Notes: a model not told the origin generated them from the letters alone. Shown: positions 17,142-23,164, counted from the stretch's first letter. The stretch: 32,876 nt of DNA from Oscillospiraceae bacterium (GCA_902791335.1 CADAVL010000007.1:1-32876), one strand, 5' to 3'. Numbers and translations: made by a program.

Positions 17142-17459
17142 ACGCTTTCGCCCCCTTTGAGTTAATTATAAATCAGCTGAAGCGGACAAAACGGACAACT
17201 TTACTTTTCTACACATTTTCTAAGATTCCAAGCCGGGATCTGCCGCCGCAAAAAAGCGAGCCCAATCAAACAAAAAAACGCAGCAACATTCAAAAATGCC
17301 ACCGCGGTTTTTACGTCACGTTTTTAAGGCCTATCGCTTTTCTCTGTCCGATAAGCCTTTATTATTTATTATTTATTTCAATTTGCGGCTTTGCCGCAAA
17401 GGTTCTCCGAAAAAATTACTTTTGCCGCCAAAATAAAGTGATAGGGCGGTTCGTTTTGA
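17142..17459. other. Non-coding late control region with hairpins
   Basis: About 320 bases without a supported gene, between the late regulator and terS. Besides the late promoter it holds two hairpins: a 9-bp stem with one mismatch (17328-17336 and 17349-17357) and a perfect 8-bp stem TTTGCGGC/GCCGCAAA with a 3-base loop (17382-17400). An AT-rich TTATT-type tract separates them. Neither stem is followed by a long U-run on either strand, so they are not clear terminators. They may be recognition sites or RNA elements. This is also a plausible place for the packaging site recognised by TerS, but nothing in the sequence proves it. Confidence 0.5.
17165..17198 (-). promoter_or_regulatory. Probable activator-dependent late promoter
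   Basis: Read leftward there is a perfect -10 box TATAAT (17170-17165) about 25 bases before the terS start. No good -35 box is present. Instead two direct repeats CGGACAA (17183-17189 and 17192-17198, spaced 9 bases) occupy the -35 region. A -10 box with repeats in place of the -35 is what one expects of a promoter switched on by a phage late activator. The gene just upstream encodes such a candidate. Confidence 0.45.
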
Positions 17460-17804
17460 TTATCTCTTGCTCTTTTTCGCGTCCAAATGCCGGTCCACAA
17501 TCTTGCGAACGCCGTCCGAAGTGTTGCCACCGCCGAGCTTGCGCGCAATTTCTCCGTAACTCATGCCGTCCAAAAATCTGCATGAGAAAATAAACCGCGT
17601 CAGCGGATCGGGAATGCTGTCAATGAATTCAATTGCACGAAGCTCCTCACTCAGCGCGCGCGCCAGCGCCTTTTCAAGCTTTGCTTGTTTCTTTTTTAAA
17701 TCCGCGCTCTGCACACCCACCGAAGCTGCAGCGTCCAGCTGCTTTTTCAACCTAGCAGCTTCCAGCTTTAAAACCCATGCGTTTTTAAGCTTTTTTGCCG
17801 TCAT
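17460..17804 (-). CDS. Sigma-region-4-like late transcription regulator (RinA/ArpU/DUF1492 type)
   Basis: 114 residues; the ATG overlaps the stop of the upstream Rep gene by four bases. Residues about 1-60 are a charged helical coiled-coil region. The C-terminal 50 residues contain LTRFIFSCRFLDGMSYGEIA and then RKLGGGNTSDGVRKIVDRHL, a sigma-70 region 4-like helix-turn-helix. Small proteins of this shape directly before the terminase genes control late gene expression in many phages of Gram-positive bacteria. The adjacent late promoter with direct repeats is its likely target. The exact family among RinA, ArpU and DUF1492 types cannot be settled by eye. Confidence 0.75.
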   Translation of the reverse strand: MTAKKLKNAWVLKLEAARLKKQLDAAASVGVQSADLKKKQAKLEKALARALSEELRAIEFIDSIPDPLTRFIFSCRFLDGMSYGEIARKLGGGNTSDGVRKIVDRHLDAKKSKR

Positions 17805-18658
17805 TCTTTCACACCCTTCGCTTTTCGCTTGATTTTGTTGCGCTTTGCGTCATAGCTTTCTCTTAAAAGCTCAAATTCCTTTTGCCTTAACCACCGGTCG
17901 GCTGCGTCCGGCCGCAGGAGCCGGCCGTCCGGCGTGAAGGTCTGCTTTTTGATCTCGCGGCGCCGCAGCTTGTAAAACATGAAAGGAATGCCGGTGTAAG
18001 GATTTTCGGAATATTCCACTTCCGTGATCTCAAAGCCTCCCGGCGCTTTTGGCGGCTCGTGCCAGGTCTCGGCGTCCACTTCCTCCACTTTTAAAATCGG
18101 ACGCCTTAAATTTCGCGAACAGTTCCAGCGGCGTCCGACGATCTCGCCGCCGTCCTCGTTGGTTTGATCTACAAAATATTTCCCAAGATCGGAAAGATCC
18201 TCGGAATAGAGAAGCACCGGGTGCATGCCGCCCTTGTTCCAAACACCGGCCAGCAGCCGCAGGTCAATGCCGGTCAAAATAAAGTGATGGTGCGGCGCAC
18301 CGCGCTTTCCAATTGCCTTTGTCGCGGCATATTTCAAAGTCACTCCGGCTTTTTTGTAAATTTTTCGTATTTTTTTGAGTAAGTTTTTATAGTCGCTTTT
18401 AAATTGATCGTCTGATTGCGGTCGTTCTTCTTTTCGATATGTGAAAGTGACATGATAATCACAGTCTTTCGAAAAATTCTCGTTGATCAGTCGGGAAAGC
18501 TCTCTTTGCGCCATTTTTTCGTTGTATTTTTTCATGGCCTCCGGTGTGGCCGTAGTGTGACCGGCGCGGCGGTAGCGCTGCCCGTATTTTTTGGAGTATG
18601 TTTTTTGTATTTCGATCGAATCTTTCAATATCCATGTTTTTTTAAGATACATTTTCAT
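17801..18658 (-). CDS. HUH-type replication initiation protein (Rep)
   Basis: 285 residues from the ATG at 18658, chosen because a purine-rich site lies just upstream; the frame extends 42 codons further without a site. Residues about 67-76 (CDYHVTFTYR) look like motif 1 of rolling-circle Rep proteins. GAPHHHFILTG (about 120-130) supplies the metal-binding HUH histidines. Y161 in LGKYFVDQT is the candidate nicking tyrosine. HUH enzymes nick one strand at the origin and stay covalently attached to start rolling-circle replication. No DNA polymerase or helicase is visible, so this may be the replication initiator. The gene is leftward and coupled to the late regulator. Motif assignments are by eye; a transposase-like or mobilisation role is possible. 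Confidence 0.75.
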   Translation of the reverse strand: MKMYLKKTWILKDSIEIQKTYSKKYGQRYRRAGHTTATPEAMKKYNEKMAQRELSRLINENFSKDCDYHVTFTYRKEERPQSDDQFKSDYKNLLKKIRKIYKKAGVTLKYAATKAIGKRGAPHHHFILTGIDLRLLAGVWNKGGMHPVLLYSEDLSDLGKYFVDQTNEDGGEIVGRRWNCSRNLRRPILKVEEVDAETWHEPPKAPGGFEITEVEYSENPYTGIPFMFYKLRRREIKKQTFTPDGRLLRPDAADRWLRQKEFELLRESYDAKRNKIKRKAKGVKE

Positions 18659-18802
18659 ACTCTCTTTCTTTTTTCGGTTTCGGGGTCTATTGTTAATAAC
18701 TAAATCGAGCTTCAAAACGGCAACGCATTTTCGTTTTAAAAATTTCGGCGCGGCCGTTATATTATATATGTAAGAAAACTGCAAAAAAGTTTTAATTTAG
18801 TC

Positions 18803-18831
18803 TTGACAAAGTGCTGACTTTATGACAAAAT
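18803..18831 (+). promoter_or_regulatory. Promoter of the rightward AbrB-like cargo unit
   Basis: TTGACA at 18803-18808, a 17-base spacer and CAAAAT at 18826-18831. The TGACAAA motif occurs twice here (18804-18810 and 18823-18829), which could form an operator for the AbrB-like protein encoded next. It reads rightward, against all flanking prophage genes. Confidence 0.5.
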
Positions 18832-18880
18832 ATAAGTGTCCTCAAGAGAGGAAACAAATTAGCAAAAAGAAGGGGTTTAA

Positions 18881-19039
18881 TTGGTTAGGCATTTGAGGCC
18901 AAACGGAAAAGGCGGCAGCAAGCTGATCACTTTTCCAAAAGAAGTCTTGGCGATTGCCGAGTTGGACGAAGTCGATTCGGTGGAAATTGAAGTTGAAAAA
19001 GGCAAAATTATTTTAAAAAAATGTAAGGAAGGTAAGTAA
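18881..19039 (+). CDS. AbrB/MazE-type small DNA-binding protein
   Basis: 52 residues starting at TTG 18881, with AAGGGG five bases upstream. The stretch GSKLITFPKEVLAIAELDEV then DSVEIEVEKGKIILKKC is the swapped-hairpin AbrB fold: strand, turn, loop, then E-V-E-G-K-I strands. Such proteins act as transition regulators or as antitoxins. It lies rightward in a leftward region, with its own promoter and, after the next gene, its own terminator. It is followed one base later by an unknown 97-codon gene, a layout like that of antitoxin-first modules. The AbrB fold is well supported; the antitoxin role is inference. Confidence 0.75.
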   Translation: MVRHLRPNGKGGSKLITFPKEVLAIAELDEVDSVEIEVEKGKIILKKCKEGK

Positions 19040-19040
19040 A

Positions 19041-19335
19041 ATGAAAAAAAGAAATCTTAGAATTGATTAACAGTGAAAATGGAATGTTTCGCTTAAACAA
19101 CATCTCAACGCTTAATCGGTGGACTAAATCGGCAATCGGTGAAGATGTTGACGCCTTATATATTGAATTTGATTCGATTAATCACGTGGATTTTCACCAT
19201 CCCAGCTATGCTATCAAAAGCAGAGATTTTAACGGGATCATCGACGAGTGCGAAAATGCCACAAAAAGTTTTCTCGAAGACGTATCAAAAACGTTAATTG
19301 ACAATTTAAAAAACGGCTACAGAAATTGCAACTAA
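19041..19335 (+). pseudogene. Unknown partner of the AbrB-like gene, frameshifted in an A-run near the start
   Basis: The ATG at 19041 follows a GGAAGG site but reads only nine codons before TAA. If one A of the 7-A run after the ATG is removed, the frame becomes MKKEILELINSENGMFRL and stays open to 19335, giving about 97 residues. The product has no recognised motif; it is mixed helical and acidic (FLEDVSKTLIDNL near the end). Without the correction translation would have to start at the TTG at 19063, which lacks a ribosome site. The slip may be a real mutation, a phase-variable tract or a sequencing error. As the partner of an AbrB-like gene it could be a toxin, but no toxin family is recognised. 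Confidence 0.6.
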
Positions 19336-19357
19336 GTGATGCTCTTTGAACAGCCGC

Positions 19358-19391
19358 AGAACGCGCTCTTAAAAAGGGTGCGTTCTTTTTT
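19358..19391 (+). terminator. Terminator of the rightward cargo unit
   Basis: An AGAACGC.../...GCGTTCT stem with a small A-rich loop is followed by six T on the + strand. It lies 22 bases after the end of the frameshifted gene and just before the convergent 69-residue gene. Confidence 0.75.
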
Positions 19392-19394
19392 GTT

Positions 19395-19604
19395 TCACCG
19401 TCTCCAGCGCTTTCGGCGAAGCGTCCGCCTTTTGTCATAGTTATAACCGCTCATTTCCCGATCCGCTCGCCGCGTGGCCTTTTCCTCGGCGCGAAGCTTT
19501 TCACGCGCTTTGAGCCATTCCTGTTCGCGCCGGCACCCGGCGTGGCACAGCGCTTTTCGGTCGGGGCATTGGTAGCACGGACTACCGTTTTCATTCCGAT
19601 TCAC
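19395..19604 (-). CDS. Small cysteine-rich phage protein
   Basis: 69 residues starting at GTG 19604 (GAGG seven bases upstream), overlapping the end of the preceding gene by 14 bases. The N-terminus has CYQCPDRKALCHAGCRREQE at about residues 10-29; four cysteines in this pattern suggest a zinc-binding knuckle. The rest is highly basic and helical. Proteins with a C-x2-C-P-D-R start are frequent small early genes in prophages of Clostridia and related bacteria; no function is established that I can name. Confidence 0.7.
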   Translation of the reverse strand: MNRNENGSPCYQCPDRKALCHAGCRREQEWLKAREKLRAEEKATRRADREMSGYNYDKRRTLRRKRWRR

Positions 19605-19980
19605 GTTTTTGTCCTCGCTGAATCTTCCGCTGTACCGTGAATTTTCCGCCGGAGGAAAGCTTCACACTCAGCGTCCCTTTGTTCGGCATTTTAATCGTGA
19701 TCTCGTTTAAAGTTCTCTGAACCATTAAGTCAATCGCGTCCTCGGCGATCCCGGTCACACGCTCGTCACAAGGCTTTAAGCCGCTTTGCGGATCGGCATT
19801 CAAGCACAGCTCACGAACATTGTTTTGCGCTTCCCTTGCGGCCGTTCTTAATTGCCGCTGCCGAAGCGCTTCCACACAGTTGCAGGTGTTCACCATTGCT
19901 TCTTCCACTTCGAACTCCGAACTGTTTTCGGGAAGATCCAGGATCAGCGCCTGACCGCACCATTTGCATTCCGCTGTCAT
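19591..19980 (-). CDS. Phage protein with N-terminal zinc-finger-like cysteines, unknown function
   Basis: 129 residues; ATG at 19980 with GAGG nearby, inside the end of the preceding gene. CKWCGQ (about 5-10) and CNC (about 33-35) form a likely zinc site. A helical region follows. The C-terminal third reads as beta strands (EITIKMPNKGTLSVKLSSGG, then KFTVQRKI). The gene is part of the leftward early operon, tightly packed between neighbours. No known family is recognised, and a nucleic-acid-binding role is only a guess from the cysteines. Confidence 0.65.
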   Translation of the reverse strand: MTAECKWCGQALILDLPENSSEFEVEEAMVNTCNCVEALRQRQLRTAAREAQNNVRELCLNADPQSGLKPCDERVTGIAEDAIDLMVQRTLNEITIKMPNKGTLSVKLSSGGKFTVQRKIQRGQKRESE

Positions 19981-19990
19981 TTTTTATTCC

Positions 19991-20803
19991 TCATTTCTTT
20001 TTAAAAAACATCGTCCCGTTCATGTAGTCCGTCTCTTCCTTTGACGGCTCGTAATTCAAAATTTTTAATGCGTCATAAAACCGTCTGAGCTCCGCCGCGC
20101 TCTCTTTGCTATAGCGTCCTTCGTAGTCATGTGCTTTTACGTAGCTGTCATCTGCCGCAGCGGCGTATGCCAGCAGCAGCGCACGCTTGCAATCTGAAAA
20201 ATTCTTATTGATCGCAGCCCACTCCAAATCACTCAGCGGTTCGTAACCGCCATTAAGATTAAAAAGTTTCCGAATTGTTTGAGCGCTGTAGTTTCGATAA
20301 TTTCTTTTTGCAAGCAAAACGGCCGAAATAAATTTAAAAATCTCCCGTTGCGTCACTTCCATCGGCTCAAAGTATTTTATAAAGGCCACGCGTGTCTCGT
20401 AGCACTTTTTGGCGATCTCATCCAGCGCTTTGATCTTCTCTTTTTGTGCTGCAGCCTTTTCCTTTTCTTTGCGTTTTTCTTTCTTTTCCTCTTCCGTGAC
20501 CTTCGCAAGCCTGTAGATTTCAATGCTGTCATAAGTAGTGCGGTAACGGTAGTTAAATTTGTCGCCGTCCTCGGGGATTTTAATTTTTTCAATATCGGCC
20601 TTCGTTTTGATGCGCGCCCACCAGCTGCTGTAATAATAAGACGTATCCGATTTGGCAAACGGCTTTGCAAATTGTTCGAGCGTGCACTTCATCTTTTTAA
20701 CGAGGTGCTTCTGATCCACGCCGTTTTGCCGCATAGCATACGCCAGCCGCGCCGCGATCGTCCGGTTGAATTTTTCCGCGTCAGTTAAAGTGTTCTGCTT
20801 CAT
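19991..20803 (-). CDS. Unknown early protein with central Lys/Glu coiled coil
   Basis: 270 residues from the ATG at 20803. An in-frame TTG three codons upstream sits only three bases from AGGAGG, while the ATG is 12 bases away, so either could be used. Residues 1-60 include a helix-turn-helix-like stretch (LAYAMRQNGVDQKHLVKKMK). Residues about 100-125 are an EEKKEKRKEKEKAAAQKEK coiled coil. The C-terminal half is helical and aromatic. The start overlaps the end of the upstream small HTH gene. It may bind DNA through the N-terminal region, but no family is recognised. Confidence 0.6.
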   Translation of the reverse strand: MKQNTLTDAEKFNRTIAARLAYAMRQNGVDQKHLVKKMKCTLEQFAKPFAKSDTSYYYSSWWARIKTKADIEKIKIPEDGDKFNYRYRTTYDSIEIYRLAKVTEEEKKEKRKEKEKAAAQKEKIKALDEIAKKCYETRVAFIKYFEPMEVTQREIFKFISAVLLAKRNYRNYSAQTIRKLFNLNGGYEPLSDLEWAAINKNFSDCKRALLLAYAAAADDSYVKAHDYEGRYSKESAAELRRFYDALKILNYEPSKEETDYMNGTMFFKKK

Positions 20804-20978
20804 GTCGCCCAATTACCTCCTCGTTCGAAAGTTCCATGATGAGACAAGCCGCTTTTTCGGCTATATCTGCCGGCATGCCCCGGCGGATATATTTCCGAAG
20901 CGCGTGGAGACTGATTCCAAGATCCATGGCAAACAGCCCCAGCGGCATACCAAAATGTTTCAAAGCTTCTTTTAACAT
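20781..20978 (-). CDS. Small HTH-like early protein
   Basis: 65 residues from the ATG at 20978, six bases after AAAGGTG; an in-frame GTG three codons earlier overlaps that site. The sequence ALKHFGMPLGLFAMDLGISL followed by HALRKYIRRGMP fits a helix-turn-helix in which the second helix begins ISLHALRKY. The end overlaps the next gene by 23 bases. It is probably a small DNA-binding early regulator; the DNA target is unknown. Confidence 0.6.
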   Translation of the reverse strand: MLKEALKHFGMPLGLFAMDLGISLHALRKYIRRGMPADIAEKAACLIMELSNEEVIGRHEAEHFN

Positions 20979-21006
20979 GTTTTTCACCTTTCTTTTTTAA
21001 GAACCC

Positions 21007-21135
21007 TCAATCTTCCTTGTCGGCCATCTTCCATGTTTGATATAAAGCCCATGCCAATTGATTTTTAACATGCGAAAGCTGTTTTGCTTTCTCGTAATGC
21101 TTGCGCAAGAGGGACACAGCTTGTTCAAACGTCAT
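21007..21135 (-). CDS. 42-residue early peptide, unknown function
   Basis: An ATG at 21135 lies nine bases after a strong AAAGGAG site and overlaps the end of the DUF4406-like gene by 11 bases. The product is a charged amphipathic helix (FEQAVSLLRKHYEKAKQLSH...) ending in a Trp-containing stretch. The ribosome site and the coupled start make it a real gene despite its size. No family is recognised. Confidence 0.6.
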   Translation of the reverse strand: MTFEQAVSLLRKHYEKAKQLSHVKNQLAWALYQTWKMADKED

Positions 21136-21607
21136 TCTCTATTTCTCCTTTCAATTTGTACTCTTTATCTTCGCAAAATGCTGCGAAGAGATCCGGAAGG
21201 TCCGCAATTTTAATCTTGTTCCTCGGCTGACGGTCAATCAGATACCGGGCAAAACCCTTTGCGCCGGAAATATAACCTTCTTTGAATTCGTCCTTTTCAT
21301 AGAGAAGTTCCAGGCCGTAAGCCTTCGCCACTGCATGCTCGATCCGGCAGCCGCGCGCAGCTTCATAGCCTTTTAAGAAATAAACGGCGCTGCATTCGGC
21401 CATTTTGTCGATGCTTTTCGCAAGGTAGTAGATCGGTCGGCTAATCGTGTCGCCGTTTTCCGCAATCGGAAAATCGCTAAAATAGGTGTCAACCACCTCG
21501 TAGCCTTTCGATTCAAGAAATTCTGTCGCGTTCATCTTGGCTTTCAAAATTTCGCTTTTGATAAGCCCTCGCATGGGCTGCGAGATCATCACGCGTTTTT
21601 TTGTCAT
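21125..21607 (-). CDS. DUF4406 / nucleoside 2-deoxyribosyltransferase-like protein with C-terminal extension
   Basis: 160 residues; ATG at 21607 with AAGGA eight bases upstream. MISQPMRGL near the start and AVYFLKGYEAARGCRIEHAV (about 75-94) are the two hallmark segments of DUF4406, a small Rossmann-like family related to nucleoside deoxyribosyltransferases and found in many phages. The last ~55 residues are an extra charged extension not usual for the family. A role in nucleotide salvage or modification is possible but unproven. The gene lies just downstream of a large inverted repeat in its own leader. Confidence 0.75.
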   Translation of the reverse strand: MTKKRVMISQPMRGLIKSEILKAKMNATEFLESKGYEVVDTYFSDFPIAENGDTISRPIYYLAKSIDKMAECSAVYFLKGYEAARGCRIEHAVAKAYGLELLYEKDEFKEGYISGAKGFARYLIDRQPRNKIKIADLPDLFAAFCEDKEYKLKGEIENDV

Positions 21608-21635
21608 GGGGATTCCTTCTTTCGTTTTGTTTTCT

Positions 21636-21808
21636 CTCTTTCACGCCCCGACGCACACCGGCAGCGGTCAAGCTGTTGGCGCAGCTTGAAAAAATGTATA
21701 TTTGGAAGTTGAAAAAAATGGAAGACTTGTTTACGGCAATATTAAAAGTCGTTGCACTGTATGCCCGGGAAGAAACATGCCGCCGGTGTGCATCGGGGCG
21801 TGAAAGAG
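21636..21808. repeat. 173-bp element bounded by 27-bp inverted repeats
   Basis: The arms at 21636-21662 and 21782-21808 are inverted copies matching at 26 of 27 positions (CTCTTTCACGCCCCGA outward). They enclose 119 bases. The interior has a small hairpin (AAGCTG/CAGCTT) and, on the + strand, an open frame starting at about 21,692 that runs out through the right arm; it has no convincing ribosome site. No target-site duplication is seen. In the leftward early message the arms would fold into one long hairpin between the HTH gene and the DUF4406-like gene. Confidence 0.8.
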
Positions 21809-21820
21809 ATTTATTTCGAT

Positions 21821-22018
21821 TTACTGTTTCGGCTGATCTTGTTCAGCCATAATATTCTCGCATTCGCGTAGGATCAACCGCGCTTTCGGCGTATCTAAAA
21901 CGCCGTGCATGATCCGTGACATATCCGCCGTGTGGATGCTGATTCCTCGATTGCGCAGCTGAACGATCAACCACGCCTGGGTGATCCCACGGCTTTTTGC
22001 TTTTTCCAATACTGTCAT
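21821..22018 (-). CDS. Small HTH regulator, first leftward early gene (Cro-like position)
   Basis: 65 residues; ATG at 22018 with AAAGGAG ten bases upstream. KAKSRGITQAWLIVQLRNRG and then ISIHTADMSRIMHGVLDTPK fit a five-helix XRE-like DNA-binding domain. It is the first well-supported gene of the leftward operon that starts at the promoter near 22,670, the place of a Cro-type protein. About 650 bases, including the inverted-repeat cassette, separate it from that promoter. A Cro-like function is inferred from place and fold. Confidence 0.7.
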   Translation of the reverse strand: MTVLEKAKSRGITQAWLIVQLRNRGISIHTADMSRIMHGVLDTPKARLILRECENIMAEQDQPKQ

Positions 22019-22101
22019 GCTTTGTTCACTCCTTTAAGCGTTGCACTTTCCTTTTGCAGCCCGGAGCACAGCGTACCGCTTAATGCCAAAAAGGCTGCAG
22101 C

Positions 22102-22130
22102 TTGATTTTTTCTTTTATATGCCTTATAAC
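22102..22130 (+). promoter_or_regulatory. Promoter inside the cassette
   Basis: TTGATT (22102-22107), a 17-base spacer and TATAAC (22125-22130) on the + strand, 33 bases before the 48-residue ORF. Confidence 0.55.
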
Positions 22131-22162
22131 ATATTTATCCCGAGAAGAAAGAAGGTGATAAC

Positions 22163-22309
22163 ATGGTTAAACTTCTGTCATTGATAGCGGCATTGCTTGA
22201 CATAACGGACAGCTTTAATATGTTGTCGCCCTGTCCCACGGACGGTCACCATTCGTCCACACGAACTGTCGGGGTGCGTGGCGCACGTAACAGCTCGGTC
22301 ACATTGTAA
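22163..22309 (+). CDS. 48-residue peptide of the inverted-repeat cassette
   Basis: An ATG at 22163 follows AAGGTGATAAC, a fair ribosome site. The product begins with a short hydrophobic helix (MVKLLSLIAALLDITDSF) and ends in a Ser/Thr/Arg-rich polar tail. It has its own promoter upstream and a terminator about 80 bases downstream, so it forms a monocistronic unit. It could be a small membrane-active peptide (type I toxin-like) or the coding part of a dual-function RNA. A reverse-strand frame also covers this region but has no ribosome site. No family is recognised. Confidence 0.45.
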   Translation: MVKLLSLIAALLDITDSFNMLSPCPTDGHHSSTRTVGVRGARNSSVTL

Positions 22310-22386
22310 AACGGTGTGTTTTACCGGCGGCACCAAACCTACCATATTTTGTCCTGCCGACATTGTTGATGTGGGATCTGCGCCGG

Positions 22387-22430
22387 CTGCGGCTACCGGG
22401 AAAACACCCCGGCGGCCGCAGTCTTTTTTT
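22387..22430 (+). terminator. Strong terminator of the cassette
   Basis: CTGCGGC..CCGGG pairs with CCCGG..GCCGCAG around a short A-rich loop, and TCTTTTTTT follows on the + strand. Confidence 0.8.
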
Positions 22431-22526
22431 GTTCTCGCGACACGCTGCACTCTGGGCTGCAAAAGGAAATCCGACTTTTTGCTCCTTTCTTTGATAAGAT
22501 CGTTTCCAAAATACGGCTTTTCACCC

Positions 22527-22555
22527 TTGACAAATGATAATATTTTTGGTATTAT
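22527..22555 (+). promoter_or_regulatory. Consensus-like rightward promoter upstream of the repressor
   Basis: TTGACA (22527-22532), a 17-base spacer and TATTAT (22550-22555). It fires toward the repressor about 200 bases away, through the leader of the opposing early operon. No ORF with a ribosome site starts in between. It may give a second repressor transcript or an antisense RNA to the early leader. Confidence 0.5.
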
Positions 22556-22668
22556 TTGTTTGTAATTTGTTGTTGTTGGCATTTTGCCGAGTTTTTTACC
22601 AAAAAAGCATTGCATTTTAGCGCCAAGGGCTCGGTCTGTCTTTTGGGTTTTGTTGTTGGTGTGATTTT

Positions 22669-22697
22669 ATAATATCACTGTGCATCGTGATTGTCAA
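22669..22697 (-). promoter_or_regulatory. Leftward early (lytic) promoter
   Basis: Read leftward: TTGACA (22697-22692), a 17-base spacer and TATTAT (22674-22669), close to consensus. Operator 1 fills the spacer. Its -35 box overlaps that of the divergent repressor promoter. Confidence 0.75.
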
Positions 22698-22722
22698 TAT
22701 TAAAATCATTGTGCATAATGAT
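22674..22722. promoter_or_regulatory. Twin repressor operators
   Basis: Two 18-bp palindromes: ATCACTGTGCATCGTGAT (22674-22691) and ATCATTGTGCATAATGAT (22705-22722). They share the form ATCA-N4-5-TGCA-centre-TGAT and are 31 bases apart centre to centre, about three helical turns. One covers the spacer of the leftward promoter and the other the -10 of the repressor promoter. A partial third match with the GTGCAT core lies just inside the repressor gene. Confidence 0.75.
22691..22719 (+). promoter_or_regulatory. Repressor promoter
   Basis: TTGTCA (22691-22696), a 17-base spacer and CATAAT (22714-22719). The -10 box lies inside operator 2, which implies autoregulation by the repressor. Confidence 0.65.
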
Positions 22723-22756
22723 TTTGTTTCTTTGCACAAAAAGGAGTGAAAAAATT

Positions 22757-23122
22757 ATGTATAATGCACAAGAATTGACTAACAGAATTAAAGCGGTTGC
22801 CAAAAGCAATGGAATTAGTTTAAAGGAAATGTTGCCCTCTCTGAATTTAGGCATAAACGCTCTCCAGCACGTCAGCGATAAGGGCATCGCATCTTTCAGC
22901 CTTGCAAAAATCGCCGACTACCTAGACTGCTCCACGGATTACCTCCTCGGCCGAACCGATGATCCGCAATCCCACAAGCACAGTCAGCCGGCGGTGCTTG
23001 TGGATAATCAGCCGCGGTTCCTAATCCGCCGCGCCGGTCGCGACGGCAGCTTTGTGGAGGAATATGTCACCAAAGAAGATCTTGAACGACTGCACGCCTT
23101 GCCCGATGCGAAAGATATATAG
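22757..23122 (+). CDS. XRE-family lysogeny repressor
   Basis: 121 residues from the ATG at 22757, which has AAGGAG ten bases upstream; codons further upstream lie in the promoter region. The N-terminal ~65 residues are an XRE helix-turn-helix (LTNRIKAVAKSNGISLKEML, SLNLGINALQHV, then FSLAKIADYLDCSTDYLLGR). The last 50 residues are a polar tail containing LVDNQPRFLIRRAGRDGSFV and no LexA-type peptidase residues. It is the only rightward regulator at the divergent switch and is the probable repressor of the leftward early promoter. Because no self-cleavage domain is present, induction may go through the neighbouring ImmA-type peptidase. Confidence 0.8.
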   Translation: MYNAQELTNRIKAVAKSNGISLKEMLPSLNLGINALQHVSDKGIASFSLAKIADYLDCSTDYLLGRTDDPQSHKHSQPAVLVDNQPRFLIRRAGRDGSFVEEYVTKEDLERLHALPDAKDI

Positions 23123-23135
23123 GAAAAATTCCCAA

Positions 23136-23164
23136 CAAAAAAGAGCCTGCAAAGCTGCAAGCCC
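23136..23164 (-). terminator. Terminator after the ImmA-type gene
   Basis: Stem 23145-23151/23156-23162 (7 bp with one wobble) and, read leftward, a run of seven U. It lies between convergent genes and mainly serves the leftward one. Confidence 0.65.

Larger units (their letters stand above)
22047..22469. mobile_element. 423-bp inverted-repeat-bounded cassette with promoter, 48-residue ORF and terminator
   Basis: Arms at 22047-22074 and 22442-22469 are inverted copies matching at 25 of 28 positions (TTTCCTTTTGCAGCCC outermost). They exactly enclose a rightward unit: promoter, ribosome site, short ORF, structured non-coding stretch and a strong terminator. It sits in the untranslated leader between the leftward early promoter and its first gene, read against that operon. 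No target duplication is visible. It looks like a discrete inserted module (MITE-like or small-RNA cassette), but mobility itself is not shown. Confidence 0.6.

Noticed and set aside
21692..21852. Small rightward ORF inside and beyond the 173-bp inverted repeat
   Set aside because: The start lacks a convincing ribosome site and promoter, and the frame runs into the end of the convergent HTH gene. It is mentioned only as part of the repeat.
22178..22615. Leftward 145-residue open frame directly downstream of the early promoter
   Set aside because: No ribosome site stands before any of its start codons, its composition is erratic (many Cys, Arg, Val, Thr), and it is antisense to the cassette's own ORF and terminator. 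I treat it as a chance frame, although its place after the promoter means it is not fully excluded.
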